Of a stretch of DNA of 64,000 nt, positions 36,043-48,500 are shown one piece after another; position 1 is the stretch's first letter; each line of letters starts with the position of its first letter. The notes below the pieces were generated by a model. It made no database searches. It had not been told where the DNA came from and saw only the letters and a list, made by a program, of their open reading frames with translations. The stretch spans positions 27,471,001-27,535,000 of the forward strand of contig OY987265.1 of assembly GCA_963920665.1 (NCBI GenBank), written 5' to 3'. The stretch is from Straminergon stramineum (lineage: Eukaryota > Streptophyta > Bryopsida > Hypnales > Calliergonaceae). Both the position numbers and the translations under genes were made by a program.

Positions 36043-39000
36043 GGTAGACTTAGTTTCAACTATCAATGCTCTGAGAATGAAGCCAGAGAAAATCTTTTGA
36101 CTTTCAATACCCCTTTGCAAGCTTGTTGCTATGCCAATGGTACGTCCCACACTCTCTCGTGTGACATATAGCTACTGGAGTGAGAATTTGCTTGTGTCTA
36201 CCGAGATGAGGCAGCCGTCTTCTACGTATCCACTACAAATGAGGCCGTCGAGAGTGCAGTGTTCACGACGCAAGAGATGGACGAGTAGGATCCTATCTGG
36301 AAGTAGAAGGACACCTTCGAGGAGTATGTGGATTCCGAGCCGGCGTTGAAGTTTCTCAAGAATATGAAGTTCTTCGTTTGCGATGGAAATCATTGACGCA
36401 TGGCTTGGATGAACGTTATCTCAAGGATGTATTCCACAAACCCTGATTGGCATTATGCAGTGGATTGCATACTATTGGACACAAAAGGGAAGATCGAGCT
36501 TATCATTCAGGTTATGCACAACATCAACAAGTGAGTACATGCTTCACATTTGGATTTTGAAATGAATGTTGGGGGGGGGGGGCGTATTGTCGTGTCATTT
36601 TCTAATGGAGTTCTAAATGCATGGTTCATTCAAAATCATGCAGGTCGACGGAGGATTCCCATGTGAAGACAAACTTAGTACATACCTTGTATCGGGTTCA
36701 AAAGTACGGCCTTCTCCTGATGGAGAGGTTCAATGAAATGTTGTGACCATTAGAGAGGAAGAGATGTGTCTCCCAACCACAAAGAAAGATTTGGTACTCC
36801 ATGCTAGCAGAGGTGTTCACCTCATTTGTCTTCAGGGTGAGATTGGAATTAGGAAACTATTCCGCTTCATTTCTGTGGTCCTCTAAGTTATAGAATTACT
36901 TGTTTCATTTAGTTTTTCAAATGTACTTGGATTTTGGCAGCACGAAATTGCTTTGGCAGCAGATGTAGCCCTTAGAAGATACCATGAGACCACACCAATT
37001 GATGAGAAGTCCGTGGAAGGGGCTGCTCACACCATGAGGGTAGGGGCAAAGGAGAAAAATGTGAAGCTCTATGTCAAGATGATAAAGTTGTTGACAGTGG
37101 CCAATCTTGCTCATGGGTCTGGATTTCTTTAAGAGGTGAGTACACAAATTTCAGAAATTATGTCACGATTTGTATTCTCTTGGAGTTGGGACTAGAGTTT
37201 AAACATATGAGAACATTGCTTCTTGTTGGCGCAGGTGGAGAGGCACTGGAGCTCCAACGAAGTGCCTGAAATGACCTTGGAGAAATTGTAGATGGTAGCC
37301 ACCTGCAACACCACGGCCGACCACAAGGTGAAATTCCTGAAATGGTGGAACTCTTCACTTCCATCTCAAGAAGCAAGGAAGTTCCCTCCCAAGTCTGTCT
37401 TTGAAACACACCTCGGACCTTTCTTAAACAAGTGTGTTTGGTATGCGGGGGTAAGTACACTTGTATCAAAAGTTAGTGAATTCCATGGAATGATGTATAT
37501 TGTCCAATACCTGTAATTGTAATTGATTATGACTCTTTCACCTCCTTCATTTATACTATATTAGTTACACTGAATGATTTGTCCAAATCGAAGATGCAGC
37601 AGTGGAGTACTTTGAGGGGGTGGTCAAACAAGACAACATCAAAATAGACATGAATGTCTCGCAACAACCAGAGACCTTACAAGAGTACGTGGAGGGATGG
37701 AGGAGGAAGATTTGGGACCAAGGTTTTGGACCATACTTCAAAGGGACAAATTACTTCAAGAAAGGGGACTCCTTCATGAATCACGAGGGGTTAAACTTGA
37801 TAGTTAGAAGGGTTTTTTTCAGGTATGATTGTAGCTCGTTACAATTTAAGGACATTACATGTCTTCCAATACTGTAAAAGATGGCTCCATGCATATACTA
37901 TGGTCGTTTTGTTTCTCTTCCAAGGTTTTCAAATGTTTTGATTATTTGCGTAGTTGAAGGATCTTCGGTTTACATTATGGTGGATGACAAAGTGCTCCCG
38001 CTTTTCTAATTGCATCTGCATTTGTCCACTTGACCTTAATGATCGTAAGTTCTTGTACTATAGATACTTCAAGTACGAGCTAGAGGCAAAGGGGGCAATC
38101 GAACGGAAGGAACTACCTCCATTCTTGTCCACATTGCTCGACCAAAGCTCCACCAATTGCATGTTTACGCCGAGCCAGATGAGAACATTCACCACGGCTC
38201 ATCTCAGTGGAGGAGCGTGGTCTTTGGACTGTGCACTAGCATTCACTCATCCATCCGAGGTGGAGCTTCGGGCATCTTTGGATGGCAAAGGTGCCATTGA
38301 TTTGGATGTGGATGAGTTCTCAAGCATGAAGGACAGGCAGAGGAGGAAGACCATTGCGAAGAGGGATGCAAATGACAGAAAGAAGGAGGTGCGGGTCCAA
38401 GTTCTTCTCACCGCCAAGGAAAAGAGGGAAGCGGAGCAACTAGCCAAGTTGGCGGAGAAAGAGAAGGAAGAGAAGGCGAAGGCCAAAGGCAAGAAGAAGG
38501 TAGAAGCTGACAACAAAAATCCAGCATCTTCCATGGTGGATCAAGGCTCTGAGATGCAAGCCAAATCTCAGAGCAAAATCAAGAGGAAGGCCACTCTATC
38601 ACAGCTCACAGAAGACATCATTACTCATGTCACACAGGCGATAGTTCTTAGTGAAGATGATTTAACCAAGTCTGAGGATTTAATCCTCAACATCTCCATC
38701 AAAGACCTTGTGGACGATATGGAGTCCAAGAATCCGACATGCTACAAAGAAGTCTTGGCCTTTCTCAAGAAGGTAATGTTCTTAGAGTTGAAATTAAAAA
38801 TGCATTTCGATGTTTGAATTATTGTGAATATAGGGTATGCTCATCATTTGTTTCTTGATCTTCTTTATAATGGTAGTTGTCAGGGGTAAAGCCTTGCATG
38901 TTCTACGGTGTACCAAACGCTAGGCCAGGGGTGGATGTCGTGTTTTTTGACTGCCCAGAAAACTTGCCAGTGCCAGGGCTATCTTCTTCGCCACGAGAGG

Positions 39001-40535
39001 TGCCGGAATGGAACAAAGATTTGGAAGATGAGGCTCTCCAATCTGCATTCAGTTTCGCCTTGAAGCACTTGTAGGACCATGGATGCATCATAGTGTTTCA
39101 CTCGTGGAGTGCCAAAGCAAAGTCCGACATCGCTGGATTGTGTGAGACGTATCAAATGGTCAAGAAAAAGGAGTGGATGGGCATGAACCGCATGCACTTG
39201 ACCTCGGCTATAAACAATTCCAAAACAGTAAATTCCATTGGACCTTTGTAGCATTCACAACCACTTCATAGTGCATTATGTTCCTTGCATTCTTCATGAT
39301 TATATACCTCTTTGGGATGATTGTAGACGCAAAAATTTTGAATCACCCTTGTAGTGAAGGACTTAGGTATAAAAGGCAAGTCCAATTTCTCATTCAGACG
39401 CACACCAACGATGAAGAAAGCTAGTGTAGACATTGCACAAGACGACATGTTGATGAACTACACCCATCCAGATGACATGGCAATGAACGGTGGAAAGCCA
39501 TGGTGGGGTGCTCGCGAGAAAGACCCATGATTCTTCCAAATCCTATTGGAAGCTACGAGCGTCGAAGGCGATTTGGTGTTGGATTGTAGTGCATCCATAG
39601 GTTAGGGTTGAACTTTCATTAGTTGTATTTCAAACTGTTACTTATGGTGGAAGTCGTTGAAATAATTATTTTTTCCTCTTGCCTTTAGGTGCATTGATTA
39701 TCGCTTATTGTAGAACAGGCCGCCACATTGTGGCTTTGGAGGAGAACAAGGACATTTTCGACGCCATCCTCACCCCGATGAAAAAGTCCACTCTGACCAT
39801 GGTGGTGACACAACCACAGACAATTGCTTTGGTTTCACAATATCCAGACGATATGCCCGTCGTACCTCGGAAATTCACTTGGAAGGGAAAATTCAGTAAG
39901 TAAGTTGGCACTTTCTAAATTTTGTCTGTATATGGTGATTTTCATATTGTCACACTCTTACATGGAATTATATTGGGTTGCAGTCATCGAGGATTGATGT
40001 CAGCAAGTGCAAAGTTGAAGAATCAAAGTGTTCTCATTAGTCCAGAGAAGCCTTTCGACCTTCCAATTTATGCTCAACAAATGGCTAAGGCCTTCGCGGA
40101 TTTTGGTTGCTCTAAACCAAAATGTCGTAAGGACACTTACGCTTTGAATGTCTTGCAATTTATAGATGGGTTTGCGTCTGAGGGTACAGAGTCTTCAGAC
40201 TCATCCAAGACTTTTGATTCTACGACTAAGTCTGTAGAGACCTAGACGCACGAGATTGACATATCTCATGAGTCTTGCTATTGTGTGTTGATTTCTATTA
40301 TGATTGGATTTGTGTGTTTTATGGCTATATCTTGCATGTTTGTTATTTCACTTCGCATTTATCATTTTCAGGATTGGACCATACTAGACTAAATGTAGTT
40401 GTTTCTTCATGGCAATGAACTAAAAGTTAAAAGTACGATATATTTCGTAAAAATGACCCTTCTTTTAGAGAAATATATGGTTTTCAAAATCCACAGTCAT
40501 AGGTCCCTTCCAATTATTTTCTAGAAAAAAATTCC

Positions 40536-40595
40536 CGCTCCTACACTCACAAGCTCACAAGCTCACCGCTCCAAGCTCGCATGCTAGCAACCCTG
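40536..40595 (-). repeat. E2 terminal inverted repeat, methyltransferase side
   Basis: Read inward from 40595 it begins CAGGGTTGCTAGCATGCG and continues AGCTTGGAGCGGTGAGC. It matches the left end with one mismatch over the shared core. The last coding exon ends about 300 bp before it. Confidence 0.88.
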
Positions 40596-40605
40596 TCATT
40601 GAAGG

Positions 40606-41460
40606 TTTTTTCTTTTTCTTTTTCTTTAGTTGTCCAAATCAACAAAAAAATTAACAAAATTATTAACAAGTTTTTGTTAAATAGTGTCCACATTAACAAA
40701 AATATTAACAAATTTTTGTTAAATAGTATCCAAATCAACACGTCCAAATCAACAAAAAAAATCAACACTTTTTTGTTGATTTGGGCGTTGTTTTTTTCTA
40801 CTAGTAGATGTTTACTATTTGCATCATATAACCTACACTACAACAAAAAAACCTAACAATTGTACTAAAATAAAAGCAAGTTTGCCTATATAGAGTGATG
40901 TGGCTATTGATGATTGGATGAGCTCATGTTAGCCCATGACATTCAAAGATTTTCCTAGTATCTACCCCGCTTGGGCCTAGCAAGTCTCCAATCTTCAATT
41001 GCTTCCTTATATGGCATGGTCTGAATTGTGAAGTATTTTCGAACAAACATAGTTGTACACAAATACTACCAAAAAAACCCATGACTGAGACAACAAATTT
41101 GGAATTGAAAAGTGTTGTTCGGTTTTGTTGTTTTGGTCATGTTGTACTAGTCAAAATTATAGTCAAATTTGTTGTTCAAATTTGTGGATTTGGACAATAA
41201 ATTTTTAAATTTCTTAAAAATGCTATGTCAGCAATGCAACCAACTGCCACATCATTAGCATTGAGTGCTAATGCAACAAAATAATCAACTACCATGTCAA
41301 TAGCATTGATTGCCAACGCAATAGGACAATCAATTGCCACGTCAATAGTATTAACTACCGCGTTGAAAAACGTTCGCACTAGAGATTTGAACTTGAAACC
41401 TTGCCTTTGTGAACTACATCTTTCAACCAATTCACCATCATTGAATTTGCATGTGCATGT
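40606..41460. other. Flank of E2: CACTA-like right end and SINE-like remnant
   Basis: 40606-40806 is made of repeated AAATCAACAAAA-type motifs ending in TTTTTTTCTACTAGTA, the proposed right end of the CACTA-like element. Around 41210-41420 lies an inverted relative of the repeat at 22925-23150, including a B-box-like GATTTGAACTTGAAACC. No gene. Confidence 0.4.
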
Positions 41461-42420
41461 ATTATTATGAAATTATTACTTATAGAATTTATTGAATTTA
41501 GAGTCAATTTCATTAAAATGGCAGTATGAAATTAAAATGGTGAGGAAGCAGGTCAAAGGAAGGAAGAAAACCCATGCAAACTAGTCATTGTTTGCAAGGA
41601 AATATGTGAATGACTAGTGCTTTCGGCTTCGAAGGGCCGAAATTGGTACATTTATGGCCCACACATGGCTAGAGGTGTTGCCACTTTTGACCTTCCTATG
41701 CGACCTACTGATCCCATGAAGGATTTTGAAGTGGCATCAGGCATCTCATGTGAATTTAGCCTATCCAAGATATCATTGGTTGAGGCCAAGGCTGGAAGTC
41801 CATAATTCTAGTATTAGAAGTGTTGGGTTGAAGACAATGGCCACATTCACTACCATCTCTAGGAAGTTCAAAGACTATGGTAGATATAGCTAGAAGAGAT
41901 GCTGGATGATGCATTTGATGTCTTGCAAAATAAAGAAGTTGAGAAATGGACTAGAGGAAGACAAAATAATGCAAAACAAGAAGAATCTCAGTCTCAAGAA
42001 CTACAAAAATCAAGAATTGTATGTTTATTCAATATGAAAATGATTTTTCCATTGAGATCCACCTTGTTTGCACCAAAGCCTTGCTTGAAAACGGTGAGCT
42101 ACACTATTGTTGATCAGGAATGGATGAAAAAGAGAATCGATTGTGGAAGTGCAAGGAATGACTTCTCAATTATAGAGTACAATGGATTCAGTATTGCTAA
42201 TTGTTGGACATCCATGTCCTTCAAACAGGTCTATTCAAGGTGTGTATGTCTACCCCATCAAGCAACAACTCATTAATCCCAAAATTGTTGCCAACTAATG
42301 GTGTTGGGTATTCTTCACATGTCACCACTTGTGTATGTTGCATTCTACAACTCCATTTCAGACCAAGCGATCTAAACAGTGATAGTGAAATCTGGGACAT
42401 GTATAGATTTTAGACAGCCC
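41460..42420 (+). other. Open-frame fragments, unrecognised
   Basis: Short plus-strand frames at 41617-41805, 41899-42276 and 42201-42413 have ordinary-looking amino-acid composition (for example GRNWYIYGPHMARGVATFDL in the first) and could be pieces of a decayed gene. I do not recognise the family and cannot join them with confident splice sites. Confidence 0.3.
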
Positions 42421-45400
42421 TTCCTGAATGTGAACAGCGCTAATCTAATGGAATTTCCCATTCGACTGGGTTTTTTTTGATGTCGACTTCATCTTGGTCT
42501 CCACTTGCCTAGGATGAGTTGCACCTCCTTAGGAAAAAGCGCACGTCGTTGCTACAATTGTTTGAATGTACCCCGCACAAGTAGGAGCGACTGACTTTTT
42601 TTCATGGAGTCCCATTGCAACAGTTCCAACAATTGCCAGCAATCCCATCCTTGAACAATGCTAGCAAGCGCCTATTTTGAAATCATGTTTTGGTGAGGTT
42701 GGGGTAGAGTGCTTAGAAGACCTTTGCAAAATGCTCATTTGTTGCAATGCTAATATTCACTTCTGGCGTTGTCTTTGAGCTCCATTGCATATTGTTGTAT
42801 TTGTCCCTAGCCCCTAGCACAAGTACGAACACCTGTAGCCCATCCATAGTTGTGCTAAGGATGTCCAGTACTGGAAGTCAACTTCCTTTCCAAATCATGC
42901 CAGACCATGGCTTCTTGAAAAATTAAGATGCATTGGTTCACATTTTTAGGTGAGTTGTCATTGAAGGAACTCCAATGGACAATGACAGCGGCATCCGCAT
43001 ACATGCCTCCCTCCATCATCTTACATGACACAAAAGGGGAGAGACAATGACACTCTATAAGTCTTTCCATCATGGCGTTGGAATTGGAACAATCAGCCCC
43101 TATGAGAATGAGGTTTGGAGTCCAGAATCTTCTGGCGCAACACTTGTGAATTGCCCATGACATAAGCCATGATTTGAGTGGATGTGTATTGTCTATATCC
43201 AATCTTGCGAAGAGACCAAGTATAGAATGTGCAACGTTGAAGACAGATGATACACGTCCACTCGTCAATTTACATAGTGTGCATCTAACAAGTGCTGAGG
43301 AAGAAGATTCTTGACTCCAACTCTCCTTCAAACAACAGTCCACTATTCCAACTTTTTGCCCACGAAAGGTGGAGAGCATTGATGGGAAGATTGACAGTGG
43401 ATGACTGTGGATCCCACCCTATGCCCTTGAAGATGCTACAAGAGGGCATGCAAGGCCAACATCGCCGTCATTGCACATGGAGGCCCCAGTAAAAAATCTC
43501 CGGAAAATGCCGACCCATGCAAGTTCAGTTTTCCCTAAGCCATGTTCTTGCACAATTTGAAGATGACTTCTAATGTGAACATTTCCGATGGGACTCTGAA
43601 TGGACCACAATTGTTCTTACGTAAGCTGTGCACTAGTTGCAATGAATATGACAACCACTGGAGTTGAAAGACAATGCCAATAGTGCTCAACATAGCAATG
43701 GACGAGTAGTTTGTGGAGGTCTTTGGAGTGCTCTCCAACGACCTCACGACGACATGATTGAAAAACAAGTGCTTGCAAGCATTGGCGAAATGTTGATCCA
43801 CGGATCCTTCTTCTCAATTGCAAAAGGGAACAAGGCTACCATGAGGAGAATATGGTTGCGAGGGTCATATGGCTATAATCATGTGATTCGCTCTTCTATT
43901 CATTGGAAATGCTCAAAAGGATAATGAAGGAAATCTAAATTTTCCTAGAATCCAATAGTCTATCAGGATCTACAGACCATGGCCAAGTCATGTAGCCCTT
44001 CCAACATGCATTCGGTTGTCCTCTTCTTGGCTTCCTTACTGTTGTCGTCGGATCTTCGGACTCGATGAACGCAACAATCAGCCTGCACATCCAAGACAAT
44101 CATCAAACCATTTCGGTCGCGTACCTTTCCACCCTTGGGCGGTAGTTTACAGTCATTTCAAACCACCCCTTCCTTTTCCCCAATAGCGGATGTCCCAAGG
44201 ATGCTTCCCTGGTCTGACTCTCGAAGGATGTCATTGCAAGGTCGTTGCATGCCACCACCTAGACTAGAAGAAAATGATCATCAACTACAGTGCAAACCAA
44301 TCCGGACATCGTCTCCGCAATCGATTCGAGCTTCCCAATACCCATCTCTAGTATTGTGCCAAGAGCATAGACAAGTGCAGACCACCCCTGGTCATGTCGC
44401 AAACGTCCATAGGAAAAGTCAACTATCTCTTGAGATTATGTTGAGATGAGTTTGGCAATGTTCAAGACGCATGGGTCAACACTTTCCAGAGAGCACGATG
44501 AATCTTCCATGTGAAACAACGAGATTTGGCATCAAGGTTTTCTCCCATTGTCTTCAAGAGTATATGACATGAAGCTCCAAGAACCATTACTTCACTCTTC
44601 ATTGCAAGTTGATGCTCTTATGGGCAAATACTTGGAACCCTCTTTTGCCGGTGACTCAAGAAGGGTTCAAAGAATTTTTGTCCCAGCACTTGCTCTTTGA
44701 GCACAACATCATCTTTCTCGTGGATGTGCACTATCCATCTCAAAAAGAGACCATATTGATTCATTGGAAGAATAACATGCCTTATCAGATGCGGATCATC
44801 CACATCCACAAGACCATTCATGTTGTGCTTTGAAAGCCAGTGTAGGGACAAGAACTCTTCAAACGATTCTGGACCCACCAATAGGAAACAGTTCCAAGTC
44901 ATTGCCTACAAGAGCATCGAGGGGTGGCGGGGATTGTCAACCGATCACGGATGACAATAGCGAAGTATCTTCAAAGGCATCTGGGGGAATGCGTTCATGT
45001 CAATCATCTATGTCGTCGTCCATGCAAGATTTGCCATACTCACCAAAAAATGCTAACGAATACATGCCCAACTTTCTAAACTATATTGCCAACCTCCACA
45101 CAACCTCAAGTAGAAGTCGACTTCTATTGTGGACATCCTCAACACGACCATGGATGGTCCGCACTCGTTCATGCTCATGCACCACACTACGAATAAGTGA
45201 AAGAAAGACTCCACTCTGGCATGGAGTCAACACCGAAAACTATTTTGCACTGCAATTGCCAATCCTTTTCCTCTATTCTCTGTTGGTGACTTGCAACGAT
45301 CTCACAACGACATGAATGAAAACAAGCACCTACTTGCCTTGAATTGGTGAAATGGTGATCCTCTGACCACTCTTGTTATATGCAAGAAGTAGTGAAGCTA

Positions 45401-45571
45401 TATAGAGGGGAATAATGCTACCATGACGATGGCAATCACGCTCTACTCTTGAAAGGGAATAATACTATCATTCGGAAAACAAGGCTATTATAGGGGACAT
45501 TATTTTGGTGAGAGGACTAATGCTATAATAATGTGGGGGGGAAATGTATTTCTATTCATTGAGAATGTATT
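42420..45571. repeat. Decayed repeat region
   Basis: No intact gene. About 43660-43960 and 45255-45540 are diverged direct copies (shared wording: CCAACGACCTCACGACGACATG against GCAACGATCTCACAACGACATG). An inverted repeat with arms of about 110 bp lies at 44631-44744 and 44787-44900. A 174-codon minus-strand frame (42855-43379) has no recognised domain. The layout suggests an old non-autonomous element. Confidence 0.45.
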
Positions 45572-45576
45572 GGGAG

Positions 45577-48500
45577 TGTCGTACGCATAGCGTGCGGAAA
45601 ATACCATTTACAACACCCAAACGTGTAAACTAACTTGAAATATCGTCTCAGGGGATTCTAGTATGTTGTTGCAAGCCTAGGTTATCCGTTCTACCAACTC
45701 AAGCTCTCTCTTTCCGGAATCCAATCCGGATCCACACCAATCTGGAATTCGGATCCATCTTTTCACTCATAAACACTAGTTTTTGGTACCTCTGTTTTAC
45801 CTTCAAAGGGTCCACCTTTGATTGTATAGAGGGGTAGGGACTCACCACTCGTATTCCTCACATTCTCTTCTCTCTCAAAACTACACAATACACACTTAGA
45901 CCAACTATTGCATTAGAGCAGACTGGAAACACTCTCACAACTTTCCGGATGGCCAATCCGGAAAGCAGGTCACTCAAAGCTGTAACAAGTCCTCTCCACT
46001 ACAACGCCAAACCAATAGGAACCGGAATTGAGATAGGGATTGTAAGTTGTTCGCTAGACTGATCCTAGGGTTTGGCTGACCTTCCGATAAATGATATGGG
46101 GTTTCTTCCACTGGCGGTTGCTTATCTCCGTACAGAACCCTCCTTTGGCATTCCGGATCTGCACCTACACCACTCCTAATCGAATTCCCATTCCAGGAGT
46201 TTAAAGACACGTGCTCAAGACCAAAATCTCTTAGTCTAGACTACGTCACAAACGTTCCTCGCAACTTAGCTCCGAGTTCCCTTAGATTCGGATTCCTCCT
46301 TTCCTCCTCCTCAATTACACTTCACACACTCACACGAAAACAACAAGGAAGCTGGATATACGACAAATCAATCCTTGAGGGTCCACTTGGTGGCTCAGAT
46401 CAAAAGAAAGGATGACAAAATATAAACTATAACGCTAGGATGGAATGAGAGGCAAACAACCTGCCCCTCCTTTAAAACCTCAAAACAACCAAAGCCAAAA
46501 AGGCTAAAAAGCCACTTGGAAATCCAAGTGACCACTCACAAACTCCCCGAAAAATCCGGAAAAGTGAGATCCTACAAATCTGGAACTCGATCCTACATCT
46601 GGAAATCAAGATCCAATTCAAAATTTAAATCCTAACTATCTAAAGAAAGGTCCTAACTACTTCCCCTTCCGCGCTTTCTTCTGGCTGCTCCCGCCTTGAC
46701 TTGCTGGTACTCTCGTAGACGATCTTGGAGTTGCTTTCAGAGTTGCCTTGATTGGTGTCATCCGCAATGCCTTTTGGGTCTGTATCTTCCAGATTTCCAG
46801 AGGAGAGTAGTCCCCCTCTTCCTTGTCCTCGTCCTCCGATCCGGTCTGGTACTCTTCCGCCTCAGATTTCTCAATTTGAGTTATCTCCCTCTCGTTCTCC
46901 TCGCTTGGAGATGTCTCATCCAACACGATGGGCTCGATCTCCTTCCTTGGTTGCTGCTCTTCTAGCATATGCTCGAATTCCTCTAGATGAGACCAGGCTG
47001 GATTCATTAATCCTCCAATCTGCTCCGTCAGTTCACCCCGGGTCTGTGTGTGAGGTATCGGAAGCGGCTCCTTCTTTGGAATGTGAAACACCGGAATTGG
47101 TGGAGAAACTGTACTCTCTAGTGGTGCCAACTATTGGGTCGTATCCGGCTGCTTGCTTGGCTTGGGGGCTGTCTTCACACTTCCCCGGATTGTCTTCTCT
47201 AGTTGCTTGGAGAAGGGTTCTGTCAAGTACTGGAGAGTTTCCTGCGGGGCTTCCGGTTTCGATGGCAGTGGCATCGAGGCTGTGAGCTTGACAGGAGTCT
47301 CCGTGTCGAAATGGATCTCCGGAAAGTTGGAGAAGTCCATTACCCGGTCAAGGTCGATCCGTCCAAGCAGCCGCCTCATCTCTTTTAGCGTAATCTCCAT
47401 CCGCGAGGAAAAGTCCACCAATATCCGGATCACCTTCGACCCAGTGAGGTGCCCTTCCTCGGTCAACCGGCTCTAGGTTAGAGCCACCTTCATCACCAAG
47501 TCGGCCCACTTGTCCACCAACCCGGATAGGTTCTTCAGCAGCTGTAGGGCTTCTTTCTCTCTCTATTTTGTTGTAGCCATCTCCCCTTGCGCCCAGCTCA
47601 GTCTTGCACAAAGAGTCGCTTTCTCCTTCTCCAGAGCTTCAATCTGCTTGTCTTTCTTCTCGAGAATTTCCAAATTCAGAAATTTCTTCAAGACATCGAG
47701 GATGTCTTCTGGATCCATCTTCAACTCCCGACTAATCCTCCTTAGCAGATCCGCCAAGTTCTCATGGTACTCTTGTGCTTGGAGTACCCAATTGAACCCA
47801 GTCTTGAAGAATCCAGATATGCTTCCTTCTTCCTCCTCCGATATCTTCTGCTGAGCTGGAAGCTTCCCCTACGATGTCGAATCCGTCGACTTCCGTCGCC
47901 TCCACTCCAGGAGTTGCTCGTCCTCTTTTGGGTCCTCCTCCTCTTCTACTAGCGGCTGCTCTGCTGTCACTTCTTCCGTGAGGTTGTATTGGAGGATGGT
48001 GGCTCTAGTGTTGTACTCCACCATTTTGGCATCCCTTAGAAGCTCTGCGTGGTGGTAGAGATGGAAAAGATATGGCCCTATGGGCCTGGTCTTTTCCTTT
48101 TCTACGTGGGCGGCAAGCTTGGCGGCTACTGATCCAATAACCTTGCCCCAATTGACTGGTCTACCCTCAAAAGCACCAAATATGGTGTTTGCTACCATAA
48201 CTATAACCCGGGTAGGCTTTTCCGGATAGAGGATAGGGATTAGGAACTCTAGGACATGCCTCTGCCTTGCATCTAGGTAGTCACTAACCCTAAACCCTTC
48301 CTTAGAATGGGCTGTGTTCTTAAACCTCCTGACCTTAAACTTATCTGTTCGGGAAGCTAAGTCGGATCCCTTTATTGGGAATCCGTAAACCTTAGCCCAG
48401 ACTTCATCAGTCTAGGTTGTAGGCCTTCCTCTCACTGTCAACTCATACTAGTTTGAGGTTCCTACAATCAACTCCTAGATCATCCGGTCGTTCTTTACGG

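Larger units (their letters stand above)
32373..40245 (+). pseudogene. E2 copy: ParB-methyltransferase-like gene, split by an insertion
   Basis: Exons by comparison with E3: 32373-32553 continuing at 36048-36530 after the insertion (ParB-like), then 36644-36836, 36941-37135, 37235-37450, 37587-37822, 38064-38772 (Lys/Glu linker), 38877-39227, 39327-39600, 39689-39899 and 39984-40245. Lengths 193, 195, 216 and 236 equal those in E3. The ParB-like motif reads FFVCDGNH before a TGA. The methyltransferase-like blocks read VDVVFFDCPENLP (motif IV-like) and GDLVLDCSASIG + ALIIAYCRTGRHIVALEEN (motif I/II-like), in the order of beta-class amino-methyltransferases. Damage: frameshifts in exon 1, several TAG, TGA and TAA codons, a lost acceptor before 37587. 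A captured phage-like ParB-methylase is one origin; the function is inferred. Confidence 0.72.
23205..40595. mobile_element. E2: 17.4-kb Mutator-like element with transposase and ParB-methyltransferase-like cargo
   Basis: The ends are inverted repeats of about 45-60 bp sharing GCTAGCATGCGAGCTTGGAG and then GTGAGCTTGTGAGC. The direct repeat TCATTGAAGG flanks the element exactly (23195-23204 and 40596-40605); 8-11 bp duplications are typical of Mutator-like elements. Inside, the transposase gene runs leftward (28570 to 24520) and the acidic-protein and ParB-methyltransferase-like genes run rightward (30679 to 40245), separated by about 2.1 kb. A 3.49-kb insertion (32554-36042) lies in the cargo gene; without it the element is about 13.9 kb. 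All its genes carry nonsense codons, so it appears non-autonomous today. Confidence 0.88.
21180..40806. mobile_element. CACTA-like element hosting nested element E2
   Basis: The left end starts CACTACTAGAAAATGACATC followed by CAAATCAACAAAAA. The right end, read inward from 40806, is TACTAGTAGAAAAAAACAAC, also followed by CCAAATCAACAAAAA. The motif AAATCAACAAAA is repeated in both subterminal zones, as is usual for CACTA elements. GAT flanks both sides (21177-21179 and 40807-40809), but a 3-bp match is weak evidence. No CACTA transposase is visible, so this would be non-autonomous. The right terminus is imperfect, so the pairing is an inference. Confidence 0.45.
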
